NCBI GenBank assembly: GCA_021234535.1
Contig: CM037833.1
Coordinates: forward strand, 6,687,715-6,751,714
DNA from: Stichopus chloronotus
Taxonomy: Eukaryota > Echinodermata > Holothuroidea > Aspidochirotida > Stichopodidae
Reading direction: 5' to 3'
Length of the DNA stretch: 64,000 nt
In this document: positions 46,626-58,420 of the stretch, one piece after another
Position numbering within the stretch: the first letter of the stretch is position 1
Layout of the letters: the number at the start of each line of letters is the position of its first letter
Position numbers and translations under genes: made by a program
Notes under the pieces: model-generated
What the model was told of the DNA's origin: nothing
What the model saw: the letters and a program-made list of their open reading frames with translations, nothing else
Database searches by the model: none

Positions 46626-47539
46626 AAACACTACATACCACCCATAAATTGTTTGATATGTTATTGAAAATTTAGCTGTCATGTTATACCAATTCTCCTA
46701 TTCTAGAAACAGTAAATCAAATAGAGAGATACCATGCACTGGACAAAACCATCCCATTTAAAATTGCAGATGTTACTAAAAGTGCATATCAACTGAAAAT
46801 TTGACTACTTTCAGAAAGGACTAGAAAATATGTTTTAAACATCAATTCCAGGGATGATACGTGTTGTGACACTTTCAGAATATTCAGTCAGACTACTTTT
46901 TTTTTCCTTTTGGAGACAGAATCATCGTAACGTGCAAATCACGTTGCCTCTTCATTATTGTTGAAGAGTATTTTACGTGATTATTACACATAGGATTTAA
47001 CTGCTGAAACGACATAAATGGGAGCATCTCAAAATTTGCCGCATGAGAAAATTTATTACGTATATCTATGTAACTTTAAACTTGATGGTGTCTTTCTTTA
47101 ATGAGATTTATGTTGTTTGTATTTTTATCAAAAATTGAATTTCCCGGTGCTGCACAAAGCTTCGATTTTTTTTTTTTTTTTTTTGAGTTTCATTTAATAT
47201 CTATAAGATCTCCCAAACAGAGTAAGCTTTAACAAAAACTTCCTACTTTACTTACACGGATCTTTAAGAGTAGTCAAGTAAACAACATAATCACTCATTA
47301 AACTGCTTCAAATAAACAATACTTTGACAATAGCGGTTGCATTTTTTTCAAGTGTACCAACGGCATTGAGCGAGGTTGGACATGCTTCACAAGTGAGGAC
47401 ACAGATTTTCTGCCTCTTCCTTATTTTTAGTGTGAAACATTGTCTTTTTGTAATTAAAAATAATAGGTAGCATTTGTTTTACGGAACAAAATTGTATTTT
47501 TAAAATCAATATTTATTTAAAACAGATTGATAGAAAAAC

Positions 47540-47565
47540 AAGTCCTGTCAAACAAGACAGGACTT
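47540..47565. repeat. perfect 10 bp hairpin
   Basis: AAGTCCTGTC and GACAGGACTT flank a 6 nt loop (AAACAA). Not followed by a recognisable RNA gene. Confidence 0.8.
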
Positions 47566-47937
47566 TAATCTTCTTTGGAAGAAATTTTTTTCAAAGATAA
47601 GATTTTAGTTGAGTATTGAAATGAAGCTATAACTAGTGAATGGGAACCATTAATTTTTTCGGTTTCATATCAGAGAACGTCCGTACTTGTTTGTTTGTTT
47701 GTTTATTTTTTCCAATTGAAGTACATAAATAAAATTTATACAAGATGAAGGGTACATAAAAAAATTAACGTATGTATCAAAGGGGAAAAAAGGAACCAGA
47801 TGAAGTTAAGAGCTTTTCTAGTCTGGTCCAATCCAAAATTAACGTTAAATATTACAAAACATAATGGAATAATGTACGCATATATACGCAAAAATGAATC
47901 GTAAGGGATTTTAGGCTCAAAATACACAAGAAACAGA

Positions 47938-49609
47938 TTAAGAAAGGTATAAAGAAAGTAGATGTTTTTTGAAGTACTGCTTAAACAAATTAATATTTGA
48001 GGAATTACGTAATTCTGTGTCAAGGGAATTCCAGAGGTGTACACCATAGCTTCTCACCTGAGAGTGGGCAAACATTGTTCTTGTGAAAGGTTGTACCAGA
48101 TTATCTCTTCCCCTTGTAGGATAGTTATGATGAGTACTGTGTGAGTGGAAAAACGAGTTTAAATCATGGGGAAGTTGATTATTGTGATGTCTATATAGGA
48201 AGAGACCTAACTGATATTTATAGTGATCCTTTAGAGTGAGAATACTGAGGTTATAAAAATACGGACGTGTATGGGTATAAAGTGGAATATTTGAGATTAA
48301 GCGGACAGACCTCTTTTGAAGAACAAGGAGTTTATCGAGGTAAGTTTGGGAGGAATTTCCCCAGAGTAAAATACTGTAAGTAAGATGTGGGACTACTAGA
48401 GAGTTGTAGATAGTCAACAAAGTGTTACTGGGGAGATGATACCTTAATCTATTCATAACACCTACTATTCTAGAAACGGATTTTGCAACATTGTCAATGT
48501 GATTTTTCCAAGAAAGCTTATTGTCAATTGTGATACCTAAAAAATTTGTGAAATTACTATTTTTTATTATGGTACCTTTGAAATTTAAGAAAAAGTGACA
48601 GTTATCTCCCCTGCTGTTATAAAAAACCAACAACTTAGTTTTGTTAATATTTAAGGATAACTTGTTAGAAGCTAGCCAGTCAGCAACACGGTTTAATTCT
48701 AAGGATGCCACTTGAAGGGCTTCGTATACATTACGATTGTGGCAATAGACAGTAGTGTCATCAGCAAAGAGTACAAACTTGAGTAAATTAGAAGATCGAT
48801 ACATATCATTAACATTTAATATAAATAATAAAGGTCCCAAAATAGAGCCTTGTGGAACACCGACAGAAATTTTCCTTCATGTCAGAATCTTTACCTTTGT
48901 ACCGGACAAATAGTTTTCTATTTTCGAGATAACTTCTAAACCAATTTAGTGCCACACCCCGTAGTCCGTACTTATACAATTTGTTGAGTAAAATACTATG
49001 ATTAATGGTATCAAATGCCTTTGATAGATCAATAAACAAGGCTACAGTAGAAGCCCTATTATCCAGACTACATACAATGTCGTCCACAAATTTTAAGGCG
49101 GCCATATATGTAGAGTGATTTTCCCTAAAACCATATTGTCCGGTATATAAAGGATTATGCTTATTTATAAAATTAAACAGTCTATTATAAACGAGTCTTT
49201 CAAAGATCTTAGAAATAGCTGGTAACACTGACACAGGGTGATAATTAGATACCATATCCGAATCACCAGACTTATACACAGGTATTACTTTAGCAATCTT
49301 TAACTCATTCGGGAAAATTCCCTCTCTGAAAGATAGGTTCAAACTATGAGTAAGTGGATCTACAATATATTCATACACATGTTTTAATACTTCATTGGTT
49401 ATATCATCATAGCCTGCTGATTTTGCGTTTTGTAATTTTAGAATAGTAGATATAACTTCCTCCCGGCTTACAGGATGTAAAACGCAGGTATTAGACACAT
49501 TAATTTCATTTAAATATGACTCGAAATTGACACTGCTGTCACCTATCTCATTGGCTAGGTTTTCACCAACAGTTGAAAAAAAGTCATTAAACTTGACAGC
49601 ATAGTCCAT
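47938..49609 (-). pseudogene. LINE ORF2 reverse transcriptase and C-terminal region
   Basis: Motifs in order: AKSAGYDDITNEVLK, ELKIAKVIPVYKSGD, YHPVSVLPAISKIFERLVY, QYGFRENHST, ALFIDLSKAFDTINH (catalytic Asp), then a frameshift near 48865. It continues GVPQGSILGPLLF, LLKFVLFADDTTVYC (FADD catalytic box), LSLNINKTKLLVF and FLGITIDNKLSWKNHI. The C-terminal part has SYGVHLWNSLDTELRNSSNI. Motif spacing is normal. The FADD box and Jockey/CR1-like text support that group, but the clade is unresolved. Confidence 0.85.
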
Positions 49610-50150
49610 TATACTTGAGTCTGTTGTAGAAGTGATACTTGGACTTGAACAATGAGAACTAGGATCCCCTCTATTTAATAACTTATTTATACCAGTCTAT
49701 ATCTTCTTGCTGTCTCCTTTATTCTCAGTGAAAAAATTAGTATAGTGGGACTGTTTAGCGTTACGGACTACAGTGGTTAATCTATTTTTGTAATTTCTGT
49801 ACCTGAGAAAATTATATTCAGTGGGGCTTCTTTTGTACTTACAATACAGGATATTCTTCTTTCGAATAGACTGAAGAATGCCTGTGGTAATCCAGGGTGA
49901 TTTCTGTAAATTTTTCTTAGACTTGAAGTTTCTTAAAGGGCAATTTCTATTATATATTTCACAAAATTTACTATAAAAGGTTCTAAATGAGGACTGTGGA
50001 TTATTATCCAACAACACATCATACCAATCACATGAACTGAGCTCCATTTTCATACTTAAAATATTGCAATTGCGTGTATCACGTCTTAGATAACTACTTT
50101 TGTGAGCGTGTCTTCTAGGGGGTGTAAATCATCACAAATAATGGCAGTAG
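49610..50150 (-). pseudogene. LINE ORF2 linker between endonuclease and RT
   Basis: After a frameshift the frame reads MKMELSSCDWYDVL, FRTFYSKFCEIYNRNCPLR, PWITTGILQSIRKKN and LTTVVRNAKQSHYTNFF. This is the usual helical linker (PWI..G+..S+++K). It joins the RT frame with only a TAG stop near 49695. Confidence 0.75.
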
Positions 50151-50889
50151 GATAATGGTCTGATATATCAGTTTTTATGACAGTTGACCTAGTCTTGATA
50201 TCGATATTCGTAAAAATATTGTCAACAAGGGATGACGACACGTACACTGGTTACTCTAGTTGGTCTATCAATGACAGGATAAAAGGAAAAAGATTGTAAA
50301 GTATTCACAAATACATCTGCAGTTTGTTCAGAAAGAAGATTAATATTAAAGTCACCAGCAAGAAAACACACGTCACGCTCAGCATTTAATATATTACATA
50401 CTTCGACTACATCATCTATAAACCCACCAACTTCACCTGGCGGACGGTATATAACTCCAACAATGACGTTTTTTTAATTAACGTTATTAATTTTTAGAAA
50501 CAAAGACTCAAAATGCATAGAATTTAACAAGTTGTTCATGACAGTGAATTGCAGCTCACTCCTAATGTATAATGCTACCCCACCCCCACGCTTGTCTGAA
50601 AGCCCTTTACATACTAAATTGTAACCCGGAAGATGATACAGTGCAGTATAATCATTATCATGTAGCCATGTCTCTGTGATAGCAATTAAAGAAAATGGAT
50701 AATTATCAACACAGCAAATGAAACTTACGATTGCATCAAAGTTATGAGGTAGTGATCTAGCATTAATATGTAGAATAGAAAACTTTGCATGACTTTCCTT
50801 GACAAATTCATTAAAATCATTTAAATCTGAATAACAACAATTGATTTGAGCCTGTAAAAACCACGAATCAACATCGGAATTCTCCATAA
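50150..50889 (-). pseudogene. LINE ORF2 apurinic-type endonuclease domain
   Basis: A likely start, MENSDVDSW, at 50889 is followed by FSILHINARSLPHNFD, LIAITETWLHDND (catalytic Glu) and GGGVALYIRSEL. A TAA stop lies near 50476. The frame then continues VIVGVIYRPPGE and FLAGDFNINLL (Asp and Asn of the active site), and after a frameshift SLVDNIFTN and KTDISDHYPT (the terminal SDH). All the expected endonuclease motifs are present in order, with one stop and one frameshift. Confidence 0.8.
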
Positions 50890-51343
50890 TATGCGTAAAG
50901 AAGAAAAAGAAAAAAAAATGGAAAACAACACAATAAGGATAAGAATCTAATAAGAAAAAAAAAATCACTTCCGAAATTGGAAAGCAAGTGTCAGCCACCA
51001 GATAATCCGCCATTGCAATTTCTAATTCACTTGATCTGACAACATCTCGATTTATGTGGTGTGCATGTTTCTTATCTGCAACGATCCAAGAACTGTAACA
51101 ATGGGCTTGCCAGAGGATAAAGTTTATAGAAAGGAATTTTGGCAGAATACTTCTTCCGTTCTTCGCCCTGCAAAAAAGCTTAATCCTGCCATAGAAAGTA
51201 GACTTCTTTTTACCATCCATAGAAGACATAGGTAGTAGCTATGGCTGTACACTGAGATTGCTTCACACAGGTAGTTAAATACACAAGTGCAATGAGAAAT
51301 GTACCGAAAAACAAAATGGCGTCCCAGGGAAGTTACAAGTAGC

Positions 51344-51580
51344 CTATAGAGATTGTACATCTTCTGCTTGTTTAACCTGGTATTTCTTTTCGTCCTTTGT
51401 GACGGCATATATGCGGCCATCCAGTGTCCAGTGTCTTGCAATATTGGGATGTTTTCTTACCTTTGCATATAACGATTGCTTCAAAGTAGTTAAGTCCTCA
51501 TAAATGAAGATCCGGGTGCCCTTTAATGACTTTAGTGCCCTGTATACTCTGTCCCTTCCTCAATTATGCCTGGCATTTAA
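51344..51580 (-). pseudogene. LINE ORF1 C-terminal fragment
   Basis: Reads LKGTRIFIYEDLT, then RKHPNIARHWTLDGRIYAVT and a basic tail ending EDVQSL and stop. The pattern of a short beta segment ending in an EDLT box, then K-HP-IA--WT-DGRI, is that of ORF1 nucleic-acid-binding proteins in CR1-like and L1-like elements. A stop just upstream (near 51567) interrupts it. Confidence 0.65.
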
Positions 51581-52167
51581 CCGTAAACATTTCTTTTCGA
51601 AAATATCTTGCTCAATGAAATGTATATCATACAATGATCATCAGTACAGTAGTCTACTACTACTTCGTAACTGCACTAAATAAGAACGTTGCATAGCTAC
51701 TTTGAGGAGGATATACTCGGTGAAGGTTGTAAACATCGATTAATAATCACCTGCAGAGTAGACGGTTGTGATTTCGTCTTCGCAGTCATTTTGGTTTGAT
51801 GGGTATGTCATCTTTTGTAACGTGGAACAAATGTTTTTGCAAAATTAGAAAATTATTTCTATAAACTGGTGAGAAGAAAGGATGCTTTTGTAACTTTAAT
51901 AACATAAAATGGGTCTTCGGGCCCTGTTGAAATATTTGTGTTCAGATCAGCGTCTACCGATAATTCGGTCAAATGAAAAGAAAGAAACAAAAAAAGCATA
52001 GGTTATGACGTCACCACGGCAGTGGTTAAAGCGTATTTGTAGAGGTCATGGCAATTTGATCTCACATTTGTGCTTAAGACCGTAATATACGGTGTTATGT
52101 CGTAAATATTCATCCATTTAAATTTTTGTAAATTTGAATGTCAATATTTTGTCCTGCAAACATAAGT

Positions 52168-52480
52168 TGTAACCATCATCATCATCATCAGTTTCGATGT
52201 TGTTGGCCATTGTCCATTTCATCGCTAATGAAAGGTTATAGTCACATCACTTGAAACAAGGGTCGACGATAAGTTAGTGAGGGTCAGTATAATAGAACAC
52301 TCTCGGTCTGTTTTTCCAGTGCTTATCGAGTCTAGCTTTAAAACTGTTAATAGAAGGTGCACTGACAACATGCTCTGGCAATGAATTCCAAGAGTCAACT
52401 TTTTAAGCTACGAAAGTATTTGACACCGGGACTAGTTGTTACAAAATTTTCAATGTCTGTCCTATCTTCCTAGTAGACTG
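52168..52480 (-). pseudogene. second LINE, C-terminal/3' relic
   Basis: On the - strand TSPGVKYFRSLKS is followed by SWNSLPEHVVSAPSINSFKA and RLDKHWKNRPRVFY. This is the conserved end of CR1/Jockey ORF2 (WNSLP..VV.A.S.N.FK..LD.HW). The 3' end carries a GATG/ATG-type tail (CATCATCATCATCATC at 52174 on +). It is a different family from the element at 47.7-51.6 kb, whose end reads HLWNSLDTELRN. Confidence 0.75.
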
Positions 52481-55400
52481 ATGTAAACACTCATATCTTC
52501 TGATTATGAAAAACCTGTGCTCTGTCGATAACCAACGCCTTCATTTTTGATAACTTACCCCTCTTGGGGACAGGTTGATATATCAAGTGGGGAATATTTT
52601 ACTTGGTACAAAAAACTCTAAATATTCAAGATATCATACATCTCTTTCCACTATTGTAAAGCAAAGATGGAAGTTACCCTAAAACATGACATGTGACGTC
52701 TCAACATTGTTCATGTACAATAATTTGTTACATTAATCAGAAGTGAGTGGTTACATGACAAATTAACTGTATAATTTCTAAGGCTCGGACAAGTATTTCC
52801 TAGGTATTTTATACAGTGTAACAACTTCTCCCATATGGTGTTTGTCACTAAGTTACTTGTAAATAAGCTTTTGGGCAAAATTGCCTCGATTATTACTTAT
52901 GGATGTTGTAGATAAATGTACATATTTGCTTACTAATAAGTATATGGCAAATGCATTAACACATCTATACCGCAAAGAGGTTAAAACTGTTTTGTTCCTA
53001 AAAACTACTTGTGGGTCAAAAGGCACGTTTGTTCAATTGTCGCTCTGACGCTACTTAAGCCGTTAGATGGCTTAGTGGCCTGCAGTTGCAGTAAGGCTAC
53101 TGGGTGGCAGCAATGTGATACAGGTTGAGGCATTCGAAGTTATTCCTTCTCCGAGAATTCAACACTGGAACAAGTGACTTTTACCCCCTACTTCCTACAG
53201 CCCAGAATTGTGCATGGAGGTACAACTTACACTATAACTATACCTTCCCATTTGTGCGTTGTAAAAGGATGCACATGCTTGCAGGTCTACCATTTCAGTG
53301 GGACACCAGGTGAAATACACAATTTGTCCTATCCAAGCCACTTTCCTTTGAAATTCTCCATCAACAACCTTTGTGCTTTGAAAATCAATTCGAGGTATAA
53401 CTTAGTAATTCTTCTATTGCAGTGCAATTAACGAACAGTAAAAATGGTCACATTTATGTAGGCTGCCCCTAAAAATATCATTTACTCTGGGTTAGAACTG
53501 TTTAATTGGCCGCTTGAATGAATTGATATTTTTCTTACAAAACGAAAAGAGAGGAAAAAAACGCAGAATTTCCATTTTTCAATAAAATTCAGATTCAGGT
53601 CCAACATGAGCGCAGAGATACCAATGGTTGACATCACCAACATGCATATGATACTGTAATGATATTTAGAAGTACAATTATAGTGTCATTTAAGAAATAC
53701 AAATTGGTTTCACATTGATTATCTCAACCAAGGCAAATACTCATTACCCATATTTATAACCAAAGTTAAGCATTAAAATTTTAAGAGAATGGGTTACAAT
53801 ACTTTCTTCAAGAGGTTCTCATGTTTTATTTTTTCTGCCTTTCGTTTGTATAAACAAGACAACTTTTGCTTCAGTACTTATGGTAACTACCACTTTACCC
53901 GATAGGGTTGAAAGAAATTGTTAAGATTTCCCCAAAACGCTGTATAGAATATTGTTTGGAAGGCCACTAATCAACGTTTGCCCACTGGATGCATAATCGA
54001 CACACTAAAGTCGGTAAGGTTTTGTTTCATGTGTCATATTACCTTAGTGCAGTATCTTGCCTGATCTAAAAACATGTTTAATTGCTAACTGAAGTGTTCG
54101 AAGCAAACTGGGATTTTTGCATGAACAACAGACCAGTTGCCTCCATAAACAATGATTACCTTGACGATTCTGCGACCACTTTTCCATCTAAATATTTATG
54201 TGTTCTACTTTGTCGTTGATTTGACTTGAACCGTGTACTTTCAAAAGAATCAGTGTGGAAATTTGATTGGTATATTTTATTCTCTGCTGCAACAATATCA
54301 AACTTACTACCTTTTTCACAAGTAATGAGCAAGAAAGTGTGAAATATTTTACGAGAAATTTTACACTGGCAGGCCGCACAGTATTACTAGTGTCTTACAT
54401 TGAGTAGTATGGGATGATTGTGATTTCTACTTGCCGTCTAGCACACGGAGTATCTCTATAAATGTAATGGAGGACAGTAGATGTTGTCTGTCCTGCCTGC
54501 CATTCTTCCCTCATAACCAGCATAGAAGTTTTTTACAGTAGGCTTACAGTTTGTAATACATGCATCGTAATCGTATCACTTACAGTAGCTAGACCAACTA
54601 TGTCCCAACTATACAAGTGTAATCTTTAACTTAAGTATTAAACAAATTCATAATTAAGGGAGACAGTTACAAAAAAAAACAGAAACTCAATCGATTTTAT
54701 TGTCATTATTCCATAACTCTAATTAAGCTCATGACCGTCTATTTAGCTATTGAAGGCTCTCGAAATTTGATAAACTGGATCCTGGAATTAGTCTAGAACA
54801 TTTTTTCTTTTGTGTAGAGTTGTTTTACTTTGCTTATAATCTGGTCTTCAGTAATCATTTAATGAATATAGTTCTGCAGTTGGTACTTGTCACATAACGG
54901 CACGGAGGAGATATGGAGTGATACTTAAATGGGTAAATAGAACTGTATGATCAGGTCCCTACGCAGACGTGAAATATCCAAAAAAAGCACTAAAGAGACA
55001 GTCAATGAAACCTGCATGTCTAAGAAAAGACGCTGTTATGAACTCCTGATATGTGGATCTGAGAACATTTTGATTGATTTTAAGACTGGAGATTGACTTA
55101 GGCATTACCTTAATTAAGAATATGTTAAGGTCAATGTGGGAGAGTTGCCAAGTTAAGGAAAAATTGTGGTTGAGAAGATGACCATCACTTAACTCAAGGT
55201 AACCACCAATGATGAGTGGTAAGTAGTTAATTTTTGATAGTCGTGTGTATCTATAAAAAGGAGCGTTATAGAAGAGCACGCGTAAGAACTAACACACTCA
55301 TGTAAACATATTCAGGGACGGATAGTATACAGACAGACACACAGACGTGCGTGTATGTGTATGTTCTTGTACAAAAGGTGCGTCAGGATTTCCTCGTACA

Positions 55401-57205
55401 GGATAAGTTGGACAACCCTCGAACATGGTGGGCAGATGACAGGGTATAAAGGCTAGTGTCTGTCTGTCCGGTGAAGTAATATGACAAAGGTTAAGTGTCA
55501 CACATCGTGAAAGCAAAAGTGCTGTGGGAAAGTGTGTTACGATCTCCTTCTTGACGGTAAGTCGAATAAACTCATCTTTCGATTATCATTATCTTAACTT
55601 TCGATCTTGAGGATTTATCTTTAAAGAAAAAGTGTAAAAAGTTTTAGTTTCCAGGCACCTTGTTACACGTCATGACAATATTATCTTTCATGAAATTGCA
55701 CAACAGTTCACTATGCTTAACATTTCGGTCAGGTACCAATCAATATCTTTGCAATATTTCTGCATGCTAATTCTACAGTATAACTTATGCATTACCATGT
55801 ATTTCTCTCAGAAAGTACATAGATGAGCATGTTTCACTAGCAATAATTCATTCACTTCTCATGTGAAACATGTACACCAATTAGACTGCCATAAAATGTG
55901 ACATGTAATTCATACACTACTTCATAATGGGAAAGTCTCATTTTCCGTCTGAGGCTATACAATTCTGAATGAAAATGTTCATGTGTAGGTCTATTGCAAA
56001 TTGAGTTTGAAGAAAACTTCAGTGAATGTTCACTTCTGTTCATTTATGTTACACTTTTGAGAACTGGTAAGTATGATGCGTTATTACATTTTAGAAGTAT
56101 GTTTTTAAATGGTAACTACGGATTTGGATAAGTTAAGCATGGAATGAAGCAAATTATACACGCACTTTTATTGGTATCATAATGTGTCCAAAGTAATGTT
56201 TACAATTTTACTTAAAAGTGGATTTTGAGTTCTCGTTTTGTGTATTTCTTTAACATGAGGAACTTTGGAATGATATAAAAACGAAGGATTACGTTTACAC
56301 GCCAGATGTTACACATTGAGAAAATGAAATGTATGCACTGAACTTTGAACAAGCATGGAGAAAAGAATATATTTTGTATACAACTACAGATCTTTTGTAG
56401 TATTGAAACATCCTCAATAATTTCAACAAACAGTGATGTATCAGAGACATGAAAAGTTTAAATTAGGCTAGTAGGTACCCACACGTGATAATCATAATTA
56501 AATCTTGAACTCTTTAGACAAGAGATATCAATTTCATAGGACCCTTGCATTTTGTAAGTTGGAGAAGGAGGCAGACGTTTAAGCAATTACATGAGAAAGT
56601 TAAAGAGAATTGGTAAATTTTCAAAAAATAATGATGTACACATGGACTCGTTGACGAGTTACTCAAATGGAATAAACCTTCACTTTAGGTATACCATAAA
56701 AGACGATTTGTGCAATGAATGAGATATTTGAATGACATTTAACTCAACTAACAAAGATTTAAGCTAATGCAGACAATATATTTCTATCTAAAATTTTTGA
56801 CCTGTCTTTGGTCCAATATGTCTAAATATTGGTGCTAAACCCAAGCAGAGCAGGTGTCAGGTAGAGGAGAGTTGGTGTTACGGTACCATAAGCCCTTTGG
56901 TATATATATCTATTGAACTTATGAAAATCCCACGCGCACTTTATCAATTTTTTCTTATCGGATACAGTAAATGTTTTAACCTTTGGGTCATACGATGAAA
57001 TAAAATGAAAGGAAAAGTTATGAGTAACTGACATTTATTTATTGTTTACAGTTTTAATGTATACGCGTGTACGTTCTACTATTCGTTTAAGTAATGGTAT
57101 TCCTGAAATTACTGCAGTTGCAAAGGCTTTTTAGTACAAGAAAAATATGGCATGGTTCTCTATATTTAAAACAAGTAGCCTACGTGTTTGCATAAATACA
57201 TATGT
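52481..57205. other. long stretch without recognised genes
   Basis: Short open frames only. One near 53174-53431 contains HLCVVKGCTCLQVYHF, but neither splice borders nor a known domain could be supported. No repeat of note. Confidence 0.3.
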
Positions 57206-57479
57206 ACAACTACAGACTAAAAAGATGGAAGGATAGCACCCGGTTTGGAATCTTTCGGTTATTTATTCAACCTTCGTCAACCAAACTGATAAAATGCAAT
57301 CATACAGACTGTAATATAAGAGACAGATGTACAACAAGTTAGAGGTTCAAAAAAGCTAAACATTGCGATGAAAAAAAGATACAAGATTCAAACCAAAAAA
57401 GGCTGCAAACTACCAAAGGGGCTGAAAATAAATAAAGTGAATAGAAACATTCAAAATACAAAGATACTGAAAACGGACC

Positions 57480-57735
57480 ACAAGTATATTTGCCTTTCGT
57501 AAATGCAAATCTTTAAAAGAACATCTCACTTTTTGAAAAACGTCTGAGTAAAAACGACGCTGCTAATGTTAATAAGGATTGTCACAAATGTGGAAAGTCT
57601 CGATGTGATCTTTGTTTTAATCTTCTTAATGATAGTAAACATTTTTCTCGCATGAGCACGGGCAGAAGTTATCAAATCGTTGAATATATCTCTTGTACCA
57701 CAAATAATGTCATTTACTTGGCTACTTGTCTAAAG
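57480..57735 (+). pseudogene. Penelope-like Cys-rich linker and start of GIY-YIG domain
   Basis: Two adjoining frames read IFAFRKCKSLKEHL near 57495 and then, after a frameshift, KDCHKCGKSRCDLCFNLL near 57585 and TGRSYQIVEYISCTTNNVIY near 57665, ending LATCLK and a stop at the edge of an 18 bp hairpin. Cys spacing (C..C....C..C) and the NNVIYL block identify the PLE region between reverse transcriptase and GIY-YIG. The catalytic YVGET part is missing. Confidence 0.75.
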
Positions 57736-57750
57736 TAGCCAAGTAAATGA
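57710..57750. repeat. perfect 18 bp hairpin at the PLE truncation point
   Basis: TCATTTACTTGGCTACTT (57710-57727) and its exact reverse complement (57733-57750) flank a 5 nt loop. The left arm is PLE coding sequence and the right arm leads into the terminal repeat, so the arm looks like a fold-back copy made at the junction. Confidence 0.9.
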
Positions 57751-57781
57751 CTACTTTACAGTCTGTATGCTTGCATTTTAT

Positions 57782-57828
57782 CAGTTTGGCTGACGAAGGT
57801 GGAATATTAAATAACCGAAAGCTTCCAA
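57782..57828 (+). ncRNA. hammerhead-ribozyme-like core in the right PLE terminal repeat
   Basis: Stem I half AGTTTGG, then CTGACGA at 57790 (CUGANGA core), A, GGT...ACC as stem II, GAAA, palindromic mini stem III (AGCT), T as the nucleotide before cleavage, then CCAAG pairing with TTTGG. Hammerheads with very short stem III that work as dimers are known from Penelope-like elements. The inverted left copy (57290-57243, - strand) has a better stem II (GGTT/AACC) but a C-to-T change at the first core position. Activity is inferred from sequence only. Confidence 0.45.
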
Positions 57829-58017
57829 GTAAATGTAAATTGTATAAATAACCGAAAGCTTCCAAGCCGGGTGCTATCCTTCCATTTTTTTAGTCTGTAG
57901 TTGACTTCCACCATTTCGTTTACTCTCAATATGTTCGTTCTTTGGTGGTGTATGTGAATCCAATTTGGATCCTACACGCTGCTCTGAGAGATATTGTTGG
58001 TTTACAGCTTTTTCACT

Positions 58018-58172
58018 ATGCTTATATATATATGCTTATAGATATAAGCATATATATATATAAGCATATATATATAAGCATATATATGTAAGCATATATA
58101 TATAAGCATATATATACAAGCATATATATATAAGCATATATATATATTAGCATATATATATATAAGCATATA
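58018..58172. repeat. AAGCATATATATAT minisatellite
   Basis: About ten units of 14-18 bp, AAGCATATATATAT with length variation in the AT part. The first unit is inverted (GCTTATATATAT). Confidence 0.95.
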
Positions 58173-58179
58173 TATAACC

Positions 58180-58420
58180 TTCCCATTTTATTAAGGCCAT
58201 CTGTCACATTGCTACCTCTTTCATGGAGCTTGTGCATCTCAATCAATAATTGTGAATAAATCATTAGGGTACATGTTTTGTCTTTAGTTAAAGTATTGTT
58301 TGTCTCACTTGTACGAAGGTTTGGAAAACCCCGAAGCGCTATAACTATACAGATCTACTAATAAAGCAACTTGATGGTTGCTGACGTGCATGCGCAATTG
58401 CAAAGTGCCACACTATTTTA
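58180..58420. repeat. ancient duplication, left copy (pairs with 62870-63070)
   Basis: TCAATCAATAATTGTGAATR at 58240 matches 62940, with weaker colinear similarity on both sides (TTAAGGCCAT; GCAACTTGATG against GCAACTTAATG). Same orientation. Confidence 0.5.

Larger units (their letters stand above)
47688..51600 (-). mobile_element. nearly full-length non-LTR retrotransposon (CR1/Jockey group)
   Basis: On the - strand in order: ORF1 C-terminal region (51580-51344), an intergenic part, endonuclease (about 50890-50150), a central linker, reverse transcriptase (49609-48500) and a C-terminal region to about 47938. It ends in a short 3' tract of AAAC repeats at 47689-47704. Short microsatellite tails instead of poly(A) are typical of CR1-like elements. 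I count two in-frame stops and about three frameshifts in ORF2, so it is inactive but not ancient. The upstream limit is uncertain and no target-site duplication was identified. Confidence 0.85.
57206..57905. mobile_element. Penelope-like element fragment between ~105 bp inverted repeats
   Basis: CTACAGACTAAAAAGATGGA at 57209 and the sequence to about 57314 reappear inverted at 57755-57902 (TTACAGTCTGTATG..TTGC to TTTTAGTCTGTAG). The right copy has an extra ~37 bp internal duplication of AATAACCGAAAGCTTCCAAG. The interior (57480-57735) encodes the PLE Cys-rich linker. PLEs are known for terminal repeats in direct or inverted arrangement, so this is probably a severely 5'-truncated copy. Confidence 0.75.

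Noticed and set aside
52172..52200. CTGATGATG plus CGAAAC on the - strand as a hammerhead
   Set aside because: The core elements are in the wrong order for a hammerhead. The ATG repeats are the LINE 3' tail.
53174..53431. Possible THAP-like zinc finger (HLCVVKGCTC)
   Set aside because: Spacing of Cys residues and the missing Pro/Trp pattern do not fit, and no splice borders support an exon.
58022..58264. Frame of Ile/Tyr/Cys repeats
   Set aside because: Translation of the AAGCATATATAT minisatellite.
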